IMG/VR virus record: IMGVR_UViG_3300044568_000518
Location: 1 to 27,256 of that record
Strand: one strand, 5' to 3'
Origin: a virus
DNA length: 27,256 nt
In this document: positions 7,321 to 14,155 of the stretch, one piece after another
Layout of the letters: the number at the start of each line of letters is the position of its first letter
Position numbering within the stretch: position 1 is the stretch's first letter
Translations under genes and position numbers: made by a program
The notes under the pieces: generated by a model
Databases searched by the model: none
Told to the model about the DNA's origin: nothing
Seen by the model: the letters and a program-made list of their open reading frames with translations, nothing else

Positions 7321-8381
7321 TCTACGATATTTTTTATGTAAGCAAAAACATCATTGATGACACCAAATGGTTATCTTTCAATAAAAGATTCCCATTATCT
7401 CAAAAAATTGAAAATACAAAATGTTTCACAGATATTTCTAACAAAGCATTTACTAAACTATTTTGGGTAGTTTGGGATGATTTAATTATTTCAGATGATT
7501 TTGATTTTAGTTATATTGTTCCAAAATGGGATGAAAAATATATTCATGTTTTTAAAAATGGAGATTCCTATAATGGTGTAACAATATTTTCAAAATATTC
7601 AACGGTAAGTAACAAAGAATTTGAAAAAAGATTTTATATAAATCACAAAAAAATAGATATAATTGCTGGTAAACCAATAGACACTGAACCCTATGATATA
7701 GTGTTTATTAGTTATAATGAGCCAACAGCCAATGCTAATTTTATAAATTTAAAATCAAAATTTCCAAGAACAAAAAGAGTGCATGGAATTAAGGGGATAC
7801 ATCAAGCTCACATAGCCGCTGCCAAACTAGCCAAAACTTGTATGTTTTGGGTAGTAGATGGAGATGCTGAAATTGTCGACACTTTTAATTTTGATTATGT
7901 TGTTAGCAAATATGATCTAGACTGTGTTCATGTGTGGCGAAGCCAAAATCCAATTAACGATTTAGAATACGGATATGGTGGTGTAAAACTATTACCAACT
8001 TCGTTGACTATCGGTATGGATATATCCAAGCCAGACATGACAACCAGTATATCTAGTAAATTTAAAGCCGTTAAGTCTGTATCAAACATAACGGCATTTA
8101 ATACTGATCCGTTTAACACTTGGAAATCAGCGTTTAGAGAATGTTGTAAATTATCTAGTAAGATCATTGATAGACAAAAAAGTGAAGAAACGTTGCATAG
8201 ACTCGATGTATGGTGTACGCTAGGTGCTGATCGACCGTTTGGACAAGAAGCTATCGCCGGAGCAATAGCGGGTAAAGAATATGGCAGTGCAAACAAAGAC
8301 AATTTAGAAGCACTAAAAAAGATTAATGATTTTGATTGGTTAAAAGAATATTATGAACAACAAACAAAAAATAGATCTTAA
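7317..8381 (+). CDS. Glycosyltransferase-like protein with duplicated VHGIKG-type domain
   Basis: This 354-residue protein has two copies of the same fold. The C-terminal copy (from about residue 126) keeps DIVFISYNEPTA, KRVHGIKG (153-160), AH..AA and the triad Asp181-Gly-Asp183 and is paralogous to the previous gene. The N-terminal copy (1-92) keeps the frame of that domain (FWVV at 49-52, DFDFSYIV, HVFKNGD) but has lost the VHGIKG block, and its triad position reads Trp-Asp-Asp at 53-55. It is probably a catalytically weakened duplicate that may bind acceptor or partner. The ATG overlaps the previous stop (ATGA). Confidence 0.65.
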   Translation: MIYDIFYVSKNIIDDTKWLSFNKRFPLSQKIENTKCFTDISNKAFTKLFWVVWDDLIISDDFDFSYIVPKWDEKYIHVFKNGDSYNGVTIFSKYSTVSNKEFEKRFYINHKKIDIIAGKPIDTEPYDIVFISYNEPTANANFINLKSKFPRTKRVHGIKGIHQAHIAAAKLAKTCMFWVVDGDAEIVDTFNFDYVVSKYDLDCVHVWRSQNPINDLEYGYGGVKLLPTSLTIGMDISKPDMTTSISSKFKAVKSVSNITAFNTDPFNTWKSAFRECCKLSSKIIDRQKSEETLHRLDVWCTLGADRPFGQEAIAGAIAGKEYGSANKDNLEALKKINDFDWLKEYYEQQTKNRS

Positions 8382-8451
8382 GCAGGTATTGATTATATTG
8401 ACTAACCAAAACACAAGACCGTCTTTGAATTCTAATAAGAAAAAATTATAA
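8353..8451 (+). CDS. Possible micro-gene bridging the transferase block and the radical SAM gene
   Basis: An ATG at 8353 opens a 32-residue frame that overlaps the end of the preceding gene by 29 nt. It ends at TAA 8449-8451, sharing one base with the ATG of the next gene (TAATG). It fills the only sizeable gap in this tightly packed block, which argues for it, but its ribosome binding site is poor and the peptide is of low complexity (Asn, Lys, Leu rich). It could be a chance frame or a coupling leader. Confidence 0.35.
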   Translation: MNNKQKIDLKQVLIILTNQNTRPSLNSNKKKL

Positions 8452-9707
8452 TGACATCACCTACCCTATGTGCTGTGCCGTGGATGCATTTAAATTTTGA
8501 ACCTAACGGAAAAGTTGTACCATGTTGCCTAACTTCGGCCCACAACTACTTTGCAGGAGATCTTACTACCCAATCTATCGAGGAGATTTGGAATAGTAAT
8601 AATATGAAAAATCTCCGTAAAGACATGTTAAACGGTATTGAGCCTAAAGTATGCAACAAGTGCTTTAACCGAGAGAAGATTACTGGTGAAAGTGGACGTA
8701 TCTATCATAACAGAGACTTTCCAGAAGTTGTTACAAAAATTCCAAACATTACTTTGGAAGACGGTACTTGCACCACAATGAAATTAAAATACTGGGACTT
8801 TCGTTTTAGTAATCTTTGCAATTTTAAGTGTCGTAGTTGCGGGCCACGTTATAGTAGTGCTTGGGTGCCCGATGCAAAGAGCCTAGGATATACTGATCAA
8901 GAAAAAGTATGGAATATTGATTCAGTAAATGATCAAACTAATTTTGATTTTCTCAAGGATCAAATTGACGTTGTTGAACGCATTTACTTTGCGGGCGGTG
9001 AGCCGTTACTAATGCCTGAACATTGGCAAATTTTAGACATGCTGGTAGAGAAGAAACGTTTTGATGTTAATCTAAGTTATAATACTAATGCGTCTGTGCT
9101 ATCCTATGGCAAGAAAAACATTATTGATTACTGGAGTCAGTGGCAGTTTGGCAAACTGGAAGTATGGCCAAGTATCGACGAAATAGGTGAACGTGCTGAA
9201 CTAATTCGTTCGGGTACAGTATGGACCAAAGTAGAAGAAAACTTAAAAGAACTTGCTAAACACAAAAACATTATTCTTCGCCCCGGGCTCACTATCGGTG
9301 CGTGGAATGTGCATCGATTGCCTGAAATTATTAATCATTTGATTAGCATTGGTGTAATTAGAGAGCACCCAACTTCCAAACATAACAATTACAACAATTT
9401 CTTTATCAACTTGTTAGAACACCCTGTTCACTATCATGTAAACATTCTCTCCAACGAATATAAAGAACAGATATCTGCTAAACTAAAAACGTTTGTTATA
9501 GAGCATAACAAAAGATATAATACAGATATTACAGCAACATTTACACATATCCTACACGAATTAGAAAAGCCGTTTAACTTAGAAGCCGCTAGAGAATTCT
9601 TAAAGATAACCAAGCAATTAGATATTCTGCGGGACGAAGACACGTTTAAGGTATTACCAGAAATGGAGGATGTCAAGCTCAGTGTCTTAAAGGCGATTGA
9701 CATTTAA
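8451..9707 (+). CDS. Radical SAM protein with N-terminal SPASM/twitch-like domain
   Basis: The product has 418 residues. Residues 7-71 look like an auxiliary iron-sulfur (SPASM/twitch) domain: Cys7 with PW, Cys25-Cys26, GDL, IEEIWNS, then Cys68 and Cys71. The radical SAM core follows, with the CX3CX2C cluster Cys123, Cys127, Cys130 and the SAM-binding GGEP at 182-185. In characterised SPASM enzymes, which modify peptides or sugars, this domain usually lies C-terminal, so the order here is reversed. I recall similar proteins in marine T4-like phages without known function. The weak ribosome binding site suggests coupling to upstream translation. The position after glycosyltransferases suggests sugar or virion-protein modification; that is inference. 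Confidence 0.75.
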   Translation: MTSPTLCAVPWMHLNFEPNGKVVPCCLTSAHNYFAGDLTTQSIEEIWNSNNMKNLRKDMLNGIEPKVCNKCFNREKITGESGRIYHNRDFPEVVTKIPNITLEDGTCTTMKLKYWDFRFSNLCNFKCRSCGPRYSSAWVPDAKSLGYTDQEKVWNIDSVNDQTNFDFLKDQIDVVERIYFAGGEPLLMPEHWQILDMLVEKKRFDVNLSYNTNASVLSYGKKNIIDYWSQWQFGKLEVWPSIDEIGERAELIRSGTVWTKVEENLKELAKHKNIILRPGLTIGAWNVHRLPEIINHLISIGVIREHPTSKHNNYNNFFINLLEHPVHYHVNILSNEYKEQISAKLKTFVIEHNKRYNTDITATFTHILHELEKPFNLEAAREFLKITKQLDILRDEDTFKVLPEMEDVKLSVLKAIDI

Positions 9708-9720
9708 ATTAAATAAGATA

Positions 9721-9743
9721 GCAAAAATGTATATAAATTTTGC
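9721..9743. terminator. Weak hairpin between converging genes, possible bidirectional terminator
   Basis: GCAAAA (9721-9726) pairs with TTTTGC (9738-9743) in the 63-nt gap where the plus and minus operons meet. T-rich runs follow on both strands. The stem has only six pairs, so the call depends mainly on location. Confidence 0.3.
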
Positions 9744-9770
9744 AGGGATTTAATCTTTTAAACAAACTGC

Positions 9771-10076
9771 CTAAAACAATTTTTTAGTTTTATCAGTTAT
9801 ATCTTGTTTTAACCGTTGAATATCTATAGTAAAATCTACTTTGGTAATTTCTTCTTTATATTCAGTAAATGTATCCAAGAGTTTTTCAGCAACAATATCA
9901 TTAGTTGCATTACCGAGTTGCTCTTGAATATCTATTTCCCATATCCTACCATTGTTAAATTCTAACCGGACGTTTTTTAAATATGCCACCGGCATGGTGT
10001 TCATATACATATCTTCAAAAACTTCCGGCCATTCTTTAATCAAATGACTGGGTGGCCTAAATAAATGTTTAGGCAC
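9771..10076 (-). CDS. Conserved phage protein of unknown function (GTG start)
   Basis: The 101-residue product begins PKHLFRPPSHLIKEWPEVFEDMYMNTMPVAYL and continues with NVRLEFNNGRIWEIDI, then an acidic and lysine-rich helical C-terminus. I recall close relatives in T4-like cyanophages but no function. No ATG is available: an in-frame TAG lies upstream and the frame starts at GTG, which overlaps the preceding gene by 8 nt, so translation is probably coupled. It is the last gene of the minus-strand operon. A role in late transcription or virion assembly is possible, but nothing here decides it. Confidence 0.6.
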   Translation of the reverse strand: MPKHLFRPPSHLIKEWPEVFEDMYMNTMPVAYLKNVRLEFNNGRIWEIDIQEQLGNATNDIVAEKLLDTFTEYKEEITKVDFTIDIQRLKQDITDKTKKLF

Positions 10077-10677
10077 CTTCAGTTTCTTTAGATTTGGTAG
10101 CTTTCTTTGCTGGAGGATCTAAATCGTCTGCTTGTTTTCTCAGTCTAGCTGCTTCCTTGTACATGGCATCTGCTTGACTTCTAAAATTGCGAGCTATATC
10201 ACGATCAGTAAGTACTTCATTGGCTGAGGCAGCTGCGCTAGCAGTTTCTTGAACTGGTGTTGCAGTTTCTTTCTTAGCAGGAGCACCTTTGGTAAACGTA
10301 TACAAGTCATCTATTGCACAATTTTTTTGTTCTGCAATAAACGAATTTAGCTCATGCAATGAAATCTCTGAATTTGGAGTAGGTGTCATGATAATAGTAT
10401 CAGTAGCCACTTTTATCAAACGATTATCTGCCTGTAATGCCTGTAACATAGGGCGGCCGTCGGGGAATGGTCGAGTAAAAAGGATTTCTCCAAATTCCCA
10501 TGCATCCTGTGCAACATCTTGATCCACAAGATCAATGATTGCATTGTGATATTGATCTGGCAAAGGAGATGTTTGCACAACCAATGCCATATTTGACTCA
10601 CCGGGTAACGTTCTAAAAACCACAAGAACTTTTGATCCTGTGTTTTTTATCTTACCCACGTGTTTGAGATTTTTCAT
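10069..10677 (-). CDS. Conserved phage protein with Ala/Lys-rich C-terminal helix
   Basis: This 202-residue protein has a folded N-terminal part (about 1-120: MKNLKHVGKIKNTGSKVLVVF, then LVDQ, ILFTRPFPDGRPML) and a low-complexity linker of Ala, Thr and Pro. A charged helix follows (about 150-190: DIARNFRSQADAMYKEAARLRKQAD) and then a lysine-rich end. The helix has heptad spacing and could be a coiled coil. I recall the N-terminal part from T4-like cyanophages without assigned role. I chose ATG 10677: AGGA lies 5 nt before it and the upstream gene stops one base earlier (TAATATG). Confidence 0.65.
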   Translation of the reverse strand: MKNLKHVGKIKNTGSKVLVVFRTLPGESNMALVVQTSPLPDQYHNAIIDLVDQDVAQDAWEFGEILFTRPFPDGRPMLQALQADNRLIKVATDTIIMTPTPNSEISLHELNSFIAEQKNCAIDDLYTFTKGAPAKKETATPVQETASAAASANEVLTDRDIARNFRSQADAMYKEAARLRKQADDLDPPAKKATKSKETEGA

Positions 10678-10678
10678 A

Positions 10679-10903
10679 TTATTCCTTTTTGGCTGCAACA
10701 GATTCTAGAAAGGTATTTAACTTATTGTAAGCCTTACCTACTGCTTCTAATTCTGCAGCTTTGAATGCACCTCGACTACTAGCAACTTCTAAAATACTAC
10801 GCAAGGAAGCTAGATCGCTGAGATTAAGTTCAGCACCGGCAGCACTTGGTGGTTGTTGAGTTTGTTCTTGTTCTGGTGATGATGTTGTTACTTCTTGGTC
10901 CAT
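10679..10903 (-). CDS. Small conserved phage protein
   Basis: The product has 74 residues: an acidic, Gln/Ser/Pro-rich N-terminal third, then LNLSDLASLRSILEVASSRGAFKAAELEAVGKAYNKL, a helical pair that I recall as very common in T4-like cyanophages, with no known role. ATG 10903 is preferred over a start further upstream because AAGGAG lies 6 nt before it and the preceding gene's TAA shares its A (TAATG). It is coupled on both sides, so it probably works with its neighbours. Confidence 0.7.
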   Translation of the reverse strand: MDQEVTTSSPEQEQTQQPPSAAGAELNLSDLASLRSILEVASSRGAFKAAELEAVGKAYNKLNTFLESVAAKKE

Positions 10904-11175
10904 TAGTTTCTCCTTAGATATGGGCATGCTAACATAAAATATGTCAGTTCTTTATGATCTTCAAACCCCGCAAACATTGCGGATTTCAATTTGCTATCGT
11001 TTTCTATACTTGAAAGTTTCACGACAGCATATCTACCTTTTAATTTGATTCGAATCCAGTTTTCAATTTCGTCTGTAAAAAAATCTATTTCTTCGAGTTT
11101 AATTTTTCCAAAATGCGGAGGCATCACTCGAAGTGATCTTTTCTTTAAAATGTCTAAAGGATTATATTCGATCAT
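10903..11175 (-). CDS. Conserved phage protein of unknown function
   Basis: The 90-residue product starts MIEYNPLDILKKRSLRVMPPHFGKI and ends ELTYFMLACPYLRRN, a pattern I recall from T4-like cyanophage genomes without function. ATG 11175 has no ribosome binding site. A perfect late-type TATAAATA lies only 9 nt upstream, so a transcript from it would be almost leaderless. An upstream ATG at 11199 would precede that promoter and is less likely. The stop shares a base with the next start. Confidence 0.6.
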   Translation of the reverse strand: MIEYNPLDILKKRSLRVMPPHFGKIKLEEIDFFTDEIENWIRIKLKGRYAVVKLSSIENDSKLKSAMFAGFEDHKELTYFMLACPYLRRN

Positions 11176-11183
11176 TGTAAAAA

Positions 11184-11191
11184 TATTTATA
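11184..11191 (-). promoter_or_regulatory. TATAAATA late-promoter match on the minus strand
   Basis: The minus strand reads TATAAATA from 11191 to 11184. It is a perfect match, but its distance to the next ATG is only 8 nt, unlike the 25-28 nt at the plus-strand late promoters. It may serve later genes of the operon or be a chance match in AT-rich DNA. Confidence 0.35.
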
Positions 11192-11208
11192 GATAACAAA
11201 TAATTTGA

Positions 11209-11601
11209 TCAGGATTCTTGGCTAAGCCTTTGATGCATTGCTTTAGCATAACCCATTTTTCTTACATCTCCTGAAAACAAGTACAGTTCAAAGGCAGATT
11301 TTTCTCTTAAAACAACAATATGTTTTTTAGTTAAATGATACGGCGATTCGATAAATTGATCTAACCAAACTAGTATTTGTGGAGTTATACTAATTTCTTT
11401 CAGTATTTCAACTTTATATGTTTTGATTTGAGAATAAGTTTCTACAAATTCTAGTCCTTGGTCTGTGAGTCTTAGACCGCCACAGTCTTTACCTCTGACA
11501 TTTTGCCACCAGGTATTACGAAATTTTTTTATGATATCCTCGTCAAAAGATTGACCAGCAGCTTTGAGGAATACCGAAGTATAGGTATCCTTTAAATCCA
11601 T
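11209..11601 (-). CDS. Conserved phage protein of unknown function
   Basis: The 130-residue product contains FRNTWWQNVRGKDCGGLRLTDQG at about 27-49, ISITPQILVWLDQFIESPYHLTKK at 70-93 and AFELYLFSGDVRKMGYAKAM near the end. The layout of helices around GLRLTDQGL suggests a small winged-helix fold, but I do not recognise a named family. Its ATG directly follows the TAA of the preceding gene. The aromatic, basic surface could suit nucleic-acid binding, which is a guess. Confidence 0.6.
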   Translation of the reverse strand: MDLKDTYTSVFLKAAGQSFDEDIIKKFRNTWWQNVRGKDCGGLRLTDQGLEFVETYSQIKTYKVEILKEISITPQILVWLDQFIESPYHLTKKHIVVLREKSAFELYLFSGDVRKMGYAKAMHQRLSQES

Positions 11602-11886
11602 TTAGCCTACTCGTTCTCCGGCATTTAATTTAAACACTGCAAAGTCTGTGGTCTTAAACAACTTGTTCAGTTTCTTGGCTAAATTTCTTGCGTGTCCGGG
11701 ATTACTAAAACTAACTTTTTTGTATTTGGGTCCAGGATAACTGGATACCATACTACCACTTTTTAAATTAAAAGGCTGGTCTTTGTAAAACACCGCCCAA
11801 ATGGCATCACTGTTGAGAATTTGCTCAACTTTGTATGTTTCCTTGTCAGTGTATTCAAGAATAACTTTGGGTTTAGGTCGACTCAT
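11602..11886 (-). CDS. Conserved phage protein of unknown function
   Basis: This 94-residue protein begins MSRPKPKVILEYTDKETYKVEQIL and contains YPGPKYKKVSFSNPGHARNLAKKLNKLF, followed by a strand ending in ERVG. I recall relatives in T4-like cyanophages, always small and unassigned. The ATG has no ribosome binding site, and a near-consensus sigma-70 promoter sits only 14 nt upstream, so its own transcript would be nearly leaderless. Read-through from the previous gene could also supply RNA. Confidence 0.65.
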   Translation of the reverse strand: MSRPKPKVILEYTDKETYKVEQILNSDAIWAVFYKDQPFNLKSGSMVSSYPGPKYKKVSFSNPGHARNLAKKLNKLFKTTDFAVFKLNAGERVG

Positions 11887-11890
11887 ATCT

Positions 11891-11915
11891 ATACGTGTTA
11901 TTATAAAGCACGTAT
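11891..11915. repeat. Perfect 7-bp inverted repeat centred on a promoter -10 box
   Basis: ATACGTG (11891-11897) and CACGTAT (11909-11915) are exact reverse complements, separated by 11 nt that contain the -10 box of the minus-strand promoter. Such placement is typical of a repressor operator, though a transcript hairpin is also possible. Confidence 0.5.
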
Positions 11916-11928
11916 ATATTTATGTCTA
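11900..11928 (-). promoter_or_regulatory. Near-consensus sigma-70 promoter inside the minus-strand operon
   Basis: The minus strand has TAGACA (11928-11923), a 17-nt spacer and TATAAT (11905-11900). Only one of twelve key bases differs from consensus, and the spacing is ideal. It lies in the 39-nt gap before the gene starting at 11886. Expected RNA start is near 11893, only about 7 nt before the ATG. It should be read by unmodified host polymerase, thus early. Confidence 0.6.
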
Positions 11929-12177
11929 ACTAAAGTTGCCACCGTCAAATTTAACATTAATGTTGGTTGTAGATTCACGTATTTCCACCAGCATCGCGTG
12001 TATTTCCTGAACAGTTTTTCCTAATTTAGCAGTCATCACAGCTAATTCTTGAGTAAGCTCTCTCGCTTCTTGAATTGTTAATCTTATATCTTTTTGCTGA
12101 CCACGCTCTGCAACTGCTATGCGTTGAATAAGTTTTTCAACACCCGGTAACGTATTTGGAATATTATTTTGAGACAT
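11926..12177 (-). CDS. Small helical phage protein
   Basis: The 83-residue product is helical with heptad-like spacing (VEKLIQRIAVAERGQQKDIRLTIQEA and on to about residue 68) and ends in a short strand (INVKFDGGNF). I recall relatives in T4-like cyanophages but no role; a coiled-coil oligomer is likely. It overlaps the preceding gene by 14 nt, with AGG about 9 nt before the ATG, so coupling is likely. The gap after its stop holds the 11900-11928 promoter. Confidence 0.6.
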   Translation of the reverse strand: MSQNNIPNTLPGVEKLIQRIAVAERGQQKDIRLTIQEARELTQELAVMTAKLGKTVQEIHAMLVEIRESTTNINVKFDGGNFS

Positions 12178-12709
12178 TAGCCAATACCTGTTTCATTTCA
12201 ATTTCAGATTGAAACGGACCTTGAAACTCATACCTTTGTAATGTTATTAATTTAGGACAAAAACTTTTTACCCATCCTTTATCGAACCGTATCACATAAA
12301 AGCCTGCACAGTACAAACTCTTGCTATCGCCACTCTTTGTAAACAACGGTAATTTTCTTTTTATATCATACATTGCATTATGAGGCTCAGCACTTGTGGC
12401 ATAACCGTGAACTTCGTTAGGTAATGCATCGTTGGCTTCTTTGATAATTTTAGCCACAAAGAAATTTTTACCAAATTGTCTAGTAAGACTTTCTTTTGTG
12501 TCGTAGATTTGTACACCTAATTCGTTACTCATGACAAATCTATCATCTTCGTTTTTTCTTAGAGTGGCAAATTTTTCACCGTCCCGTTCAACAATCCAGA
12601 ATTTGTTTTCTATAATCGGTTTAGCGTGTAAGTCTGTCATAGTGTTCTCCCAGCAGTCATTAGTTTTTGATTCACAAGTATCTTCATACGGACAAAGTTT
12701 TAATTTCAT
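12164..12709 (-). CDS. Conserved phage protein with Cys-rich N-terminal extension
   Basis: From ATG 12709 the product has 181 residues. Residues 1-23 hold three cysteines (LCPYEDTCESKTNDCW), and the main body starts at MTDLHAKPIIENKFWIVERDG. The body contains DIKRKLPLFTKSGDSKSLYCAGFY and WVKSFCPKLITLQRY, blocks I recall as a conserved T4-like cyanophage protein without function. Two starts are supported: GAGG lies 7 nt before ATG 12709, and GGGAG lies 6 nt before ATG 12640, which begins the main body (158 residues). Either one or both may be used. The cysteine group may bind metal. It overlaps the RNase H gene by 26 nt when the upstream start is used. Confidence 0.6.
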   Translation of the reverse strand: MKLKLCPYEDTCESKTNDCWENTMTDLHAKPIIENKFWIVERDGEKFATLRKNEDDRFVMSNELGVQIYDTKESLTRQFGKNFFVAKIIKEANDALPNEVHGYATSAEPHNAMYDIKRKLPLFTKSGDSKSLYCAGFYVIRFDKGWVKSFCPKLITLQRYEFQGPFQSEIEMKQVLANVSK

Positions 12710-13691
12710 TTGAATACCTCGCATTTAGTGGCTCGGCATAGGCCTGTGCCTGATCGGCAATTTTTTTAAGATCGTAAAGATTACAAAATTTCATTAATCT
12801 AATTCCAACTTGACTAATATTTTTATTAGCAGTTGTTGCTGTTAAAATAGTTTCTGTGATAATGTTTTTAATTTCTTCGGGCTGTGCAGAGAGATCGATT
12901 AAAATACGATTGCGTTCATAATCATCTAACACACGATGTTCTTTACCTTCGTGGTCGGACCAACGTTGCAACATGAGATTGTTCCACGCATAACCTTTTG
13001 AGTCTCGGTCACCGTAGGCCTCACGGAGACCAACCTTATTCTTTGTGCCTTTTTCACGTACTCCCGGATATGCAGAGAATACATTGTCCGAGGTATCGCC
13101 TCGCATACACTTCTCAAAGAGTAACCACTGGGGGTCCGGAATGGCTTTTGGCTCTTGAGTTTTTTTATCAATGACTCTTTTACCTTTTGCATCAAAAATA
13201 CCTTCGTGTGTAATAGTAGTTTCCATAACACCATTGAATTGGCGTACATTAGGTGCAATTAATTGTACAAAGTCTGTATCGGTCGAAATAATAACATGAT
13301 CATCGTTTGGATGTGTCTGTATCCAACCAGCAATTAAGTCATCTGCTTCTAGGCGTGAATGTTGTAGCACTGTGCAATTTGTCTTTTCTGTTACAAATTC
13401 TTTAAAGGTATCAAATGCTTCCCAAAATACTTTTTCTTCTTCTGCTTCACGCTCTGTATGTGCGGCACGACTAGCAGCTCTTTGTGCCTTATAAGGCTTG
13501 TAATGATCTTTACGCCAGCTTCGACCTTCTAAACAAAACACCACATGACTCCCACCAAAGTCTTGCCAAGCCTTTTTAATACTGTTTAGTGTAATATGAA
13601 AGGCCATGCCTAATTTGATATCAGCATCACCGTTGATTACATGCCTAGCACGAAAGAAAGTGTTTGCAGTATCAACTAAAATATATGTCAT
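12684..13691 (-). CDS. rnh: T4 RNase H-like 5'-3' exonuclease
   Basis: In T4 this FEN-type nuclease removes RNA primers and adjacent DNA from lagging-strand fragments. The 335-residue length suits that family. Metal-binding acidic positions are visible: Asp7 in ILVDTAN, Glu115, Asp117 and Asp118 in LEADDLIAGW, Asp138 and Asp140 in STDTDF, and RGDTSDN at about 204-210. ATG overlaps the previous stop (ATGA). It lies in the same minus-strand unit as polymerase and clamp, its partners in T4. A less likely alternative is a general flap nuclease for repair. Residues after 250 are more divergent. Confidence 0.88.
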   Translation of the reverse strand: MTYILVDTANTFFRARHVINGDADIKLGMAFHITLNSIKKAWQDFGGSHVVFCLEGRSWRKDHYKPYKAQRAASRAAHTEREAEEEKVFWEAFDTFKEFVTEKTNCTVLQHSRLEADDLIAGWIQTHPNDDHVIISTDTDFVQLIAPNVRQFNGVMETTITHEGIFDAKGKRVIDKKTQEPKAIPDPQWLLFEKCMRGDTSDNVFSAYPGVREKGTKNKVGLREAYGDRDSKGYAWNNLMLQRWSDHEGKEHRVLDDYERNRILIDLSAQPEEIKNIITETILTATTANKNISQVGIRLMKFCNLYDLKKIADQAQAYAEPLNARYSNEIKTLSV

Positions 13692-14155
13692 AGATTCTTT
13701 TTTCTAACAGAATTGATATCAATAACGCCAGTGTTCACAGCGCCGCCGAAATCTCCGTCAACTACTACATTAGCACATAGTTCACGGAACCAACGATCTA
13801 CAATTTCTTCGTCTTTATCACCGTCGAAACCATAGCCCTCTTGCTTTAATTTTAACACAAAATGATCGTTCCAGTCAAGCTCAAAAAAGCCATTCCTAAT
13901 ATTGTCTTTGTTTATGTGGGTATTTAACACACCTACCCATGGTTCTTTGAGCCTGGTAGCCCGATCTTTTGGTGCTAACTTGGCCGATTCTTCTTGCTCT
14001 AGAGCAAGATTTGCTTTCTTTTCGGCTAGGGTAATTTCATCAGCCTTCTGATCAGCTAGTTTTGTAGCTTCATCTATTGCTGTTTTGGTATCGATAAGTT
14101 GTTGCTCTAGTTTATCAATACCCATTATTTTTTTAAAGAATTTTGTTAGCATCAT
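13688..14155 (-). CDS. Coiled-coil phage protein with conserved C-terminal domain
   Basis: This 155-residue protein has a basic start (MMLTKFFKKIMGI), a long acidic coiled coil (about 15-65, rich in Ala, Glu and Lys) and a folded end with EPWVGVLNTHINKDNIRNGFFELDWND and EEIVDRWFRELC. I recall this C-terminal part from T4-like cyanophages with no role assigned. I chose ATG 14155, which overlaps the queE stop (ATGA); another ATG follows at once at 14152. The pattern of coiled coil plus compact domain fits a structural or scaffold role, but its place in the early operon argues for a replication or takeover function. Confidence 0.65.
   Translation of the reverse strand: MMLTKFFKKIMGIDKLEQQLIDTKTAIDEATKLADQKADEITLAEKKANLALEQEESAKLAPKDRATRLKEPWVGVLNTHINKDNIRNGFFELDWNDHFVLKLKQEGYGFDGDKDEEIVDRWFRELCANVVVDGDFGGAVNTGVIDINSVRKKNL

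Noticed and set aside
9732-9740. TATAAATT on the plus strand as a late promoter
   Set aside because: It would read into the antisense of the converging minus-strand operon and lies within the probable terminator hairpin.
11917-11924. CATAAATA on the minus strand as a late promoter before the gene at 11886
   Set aside because: The same bases are part of a much better sigma-70 promoter (TAGACA, 17 nt, TATAAT), although double use cannot be excluded.
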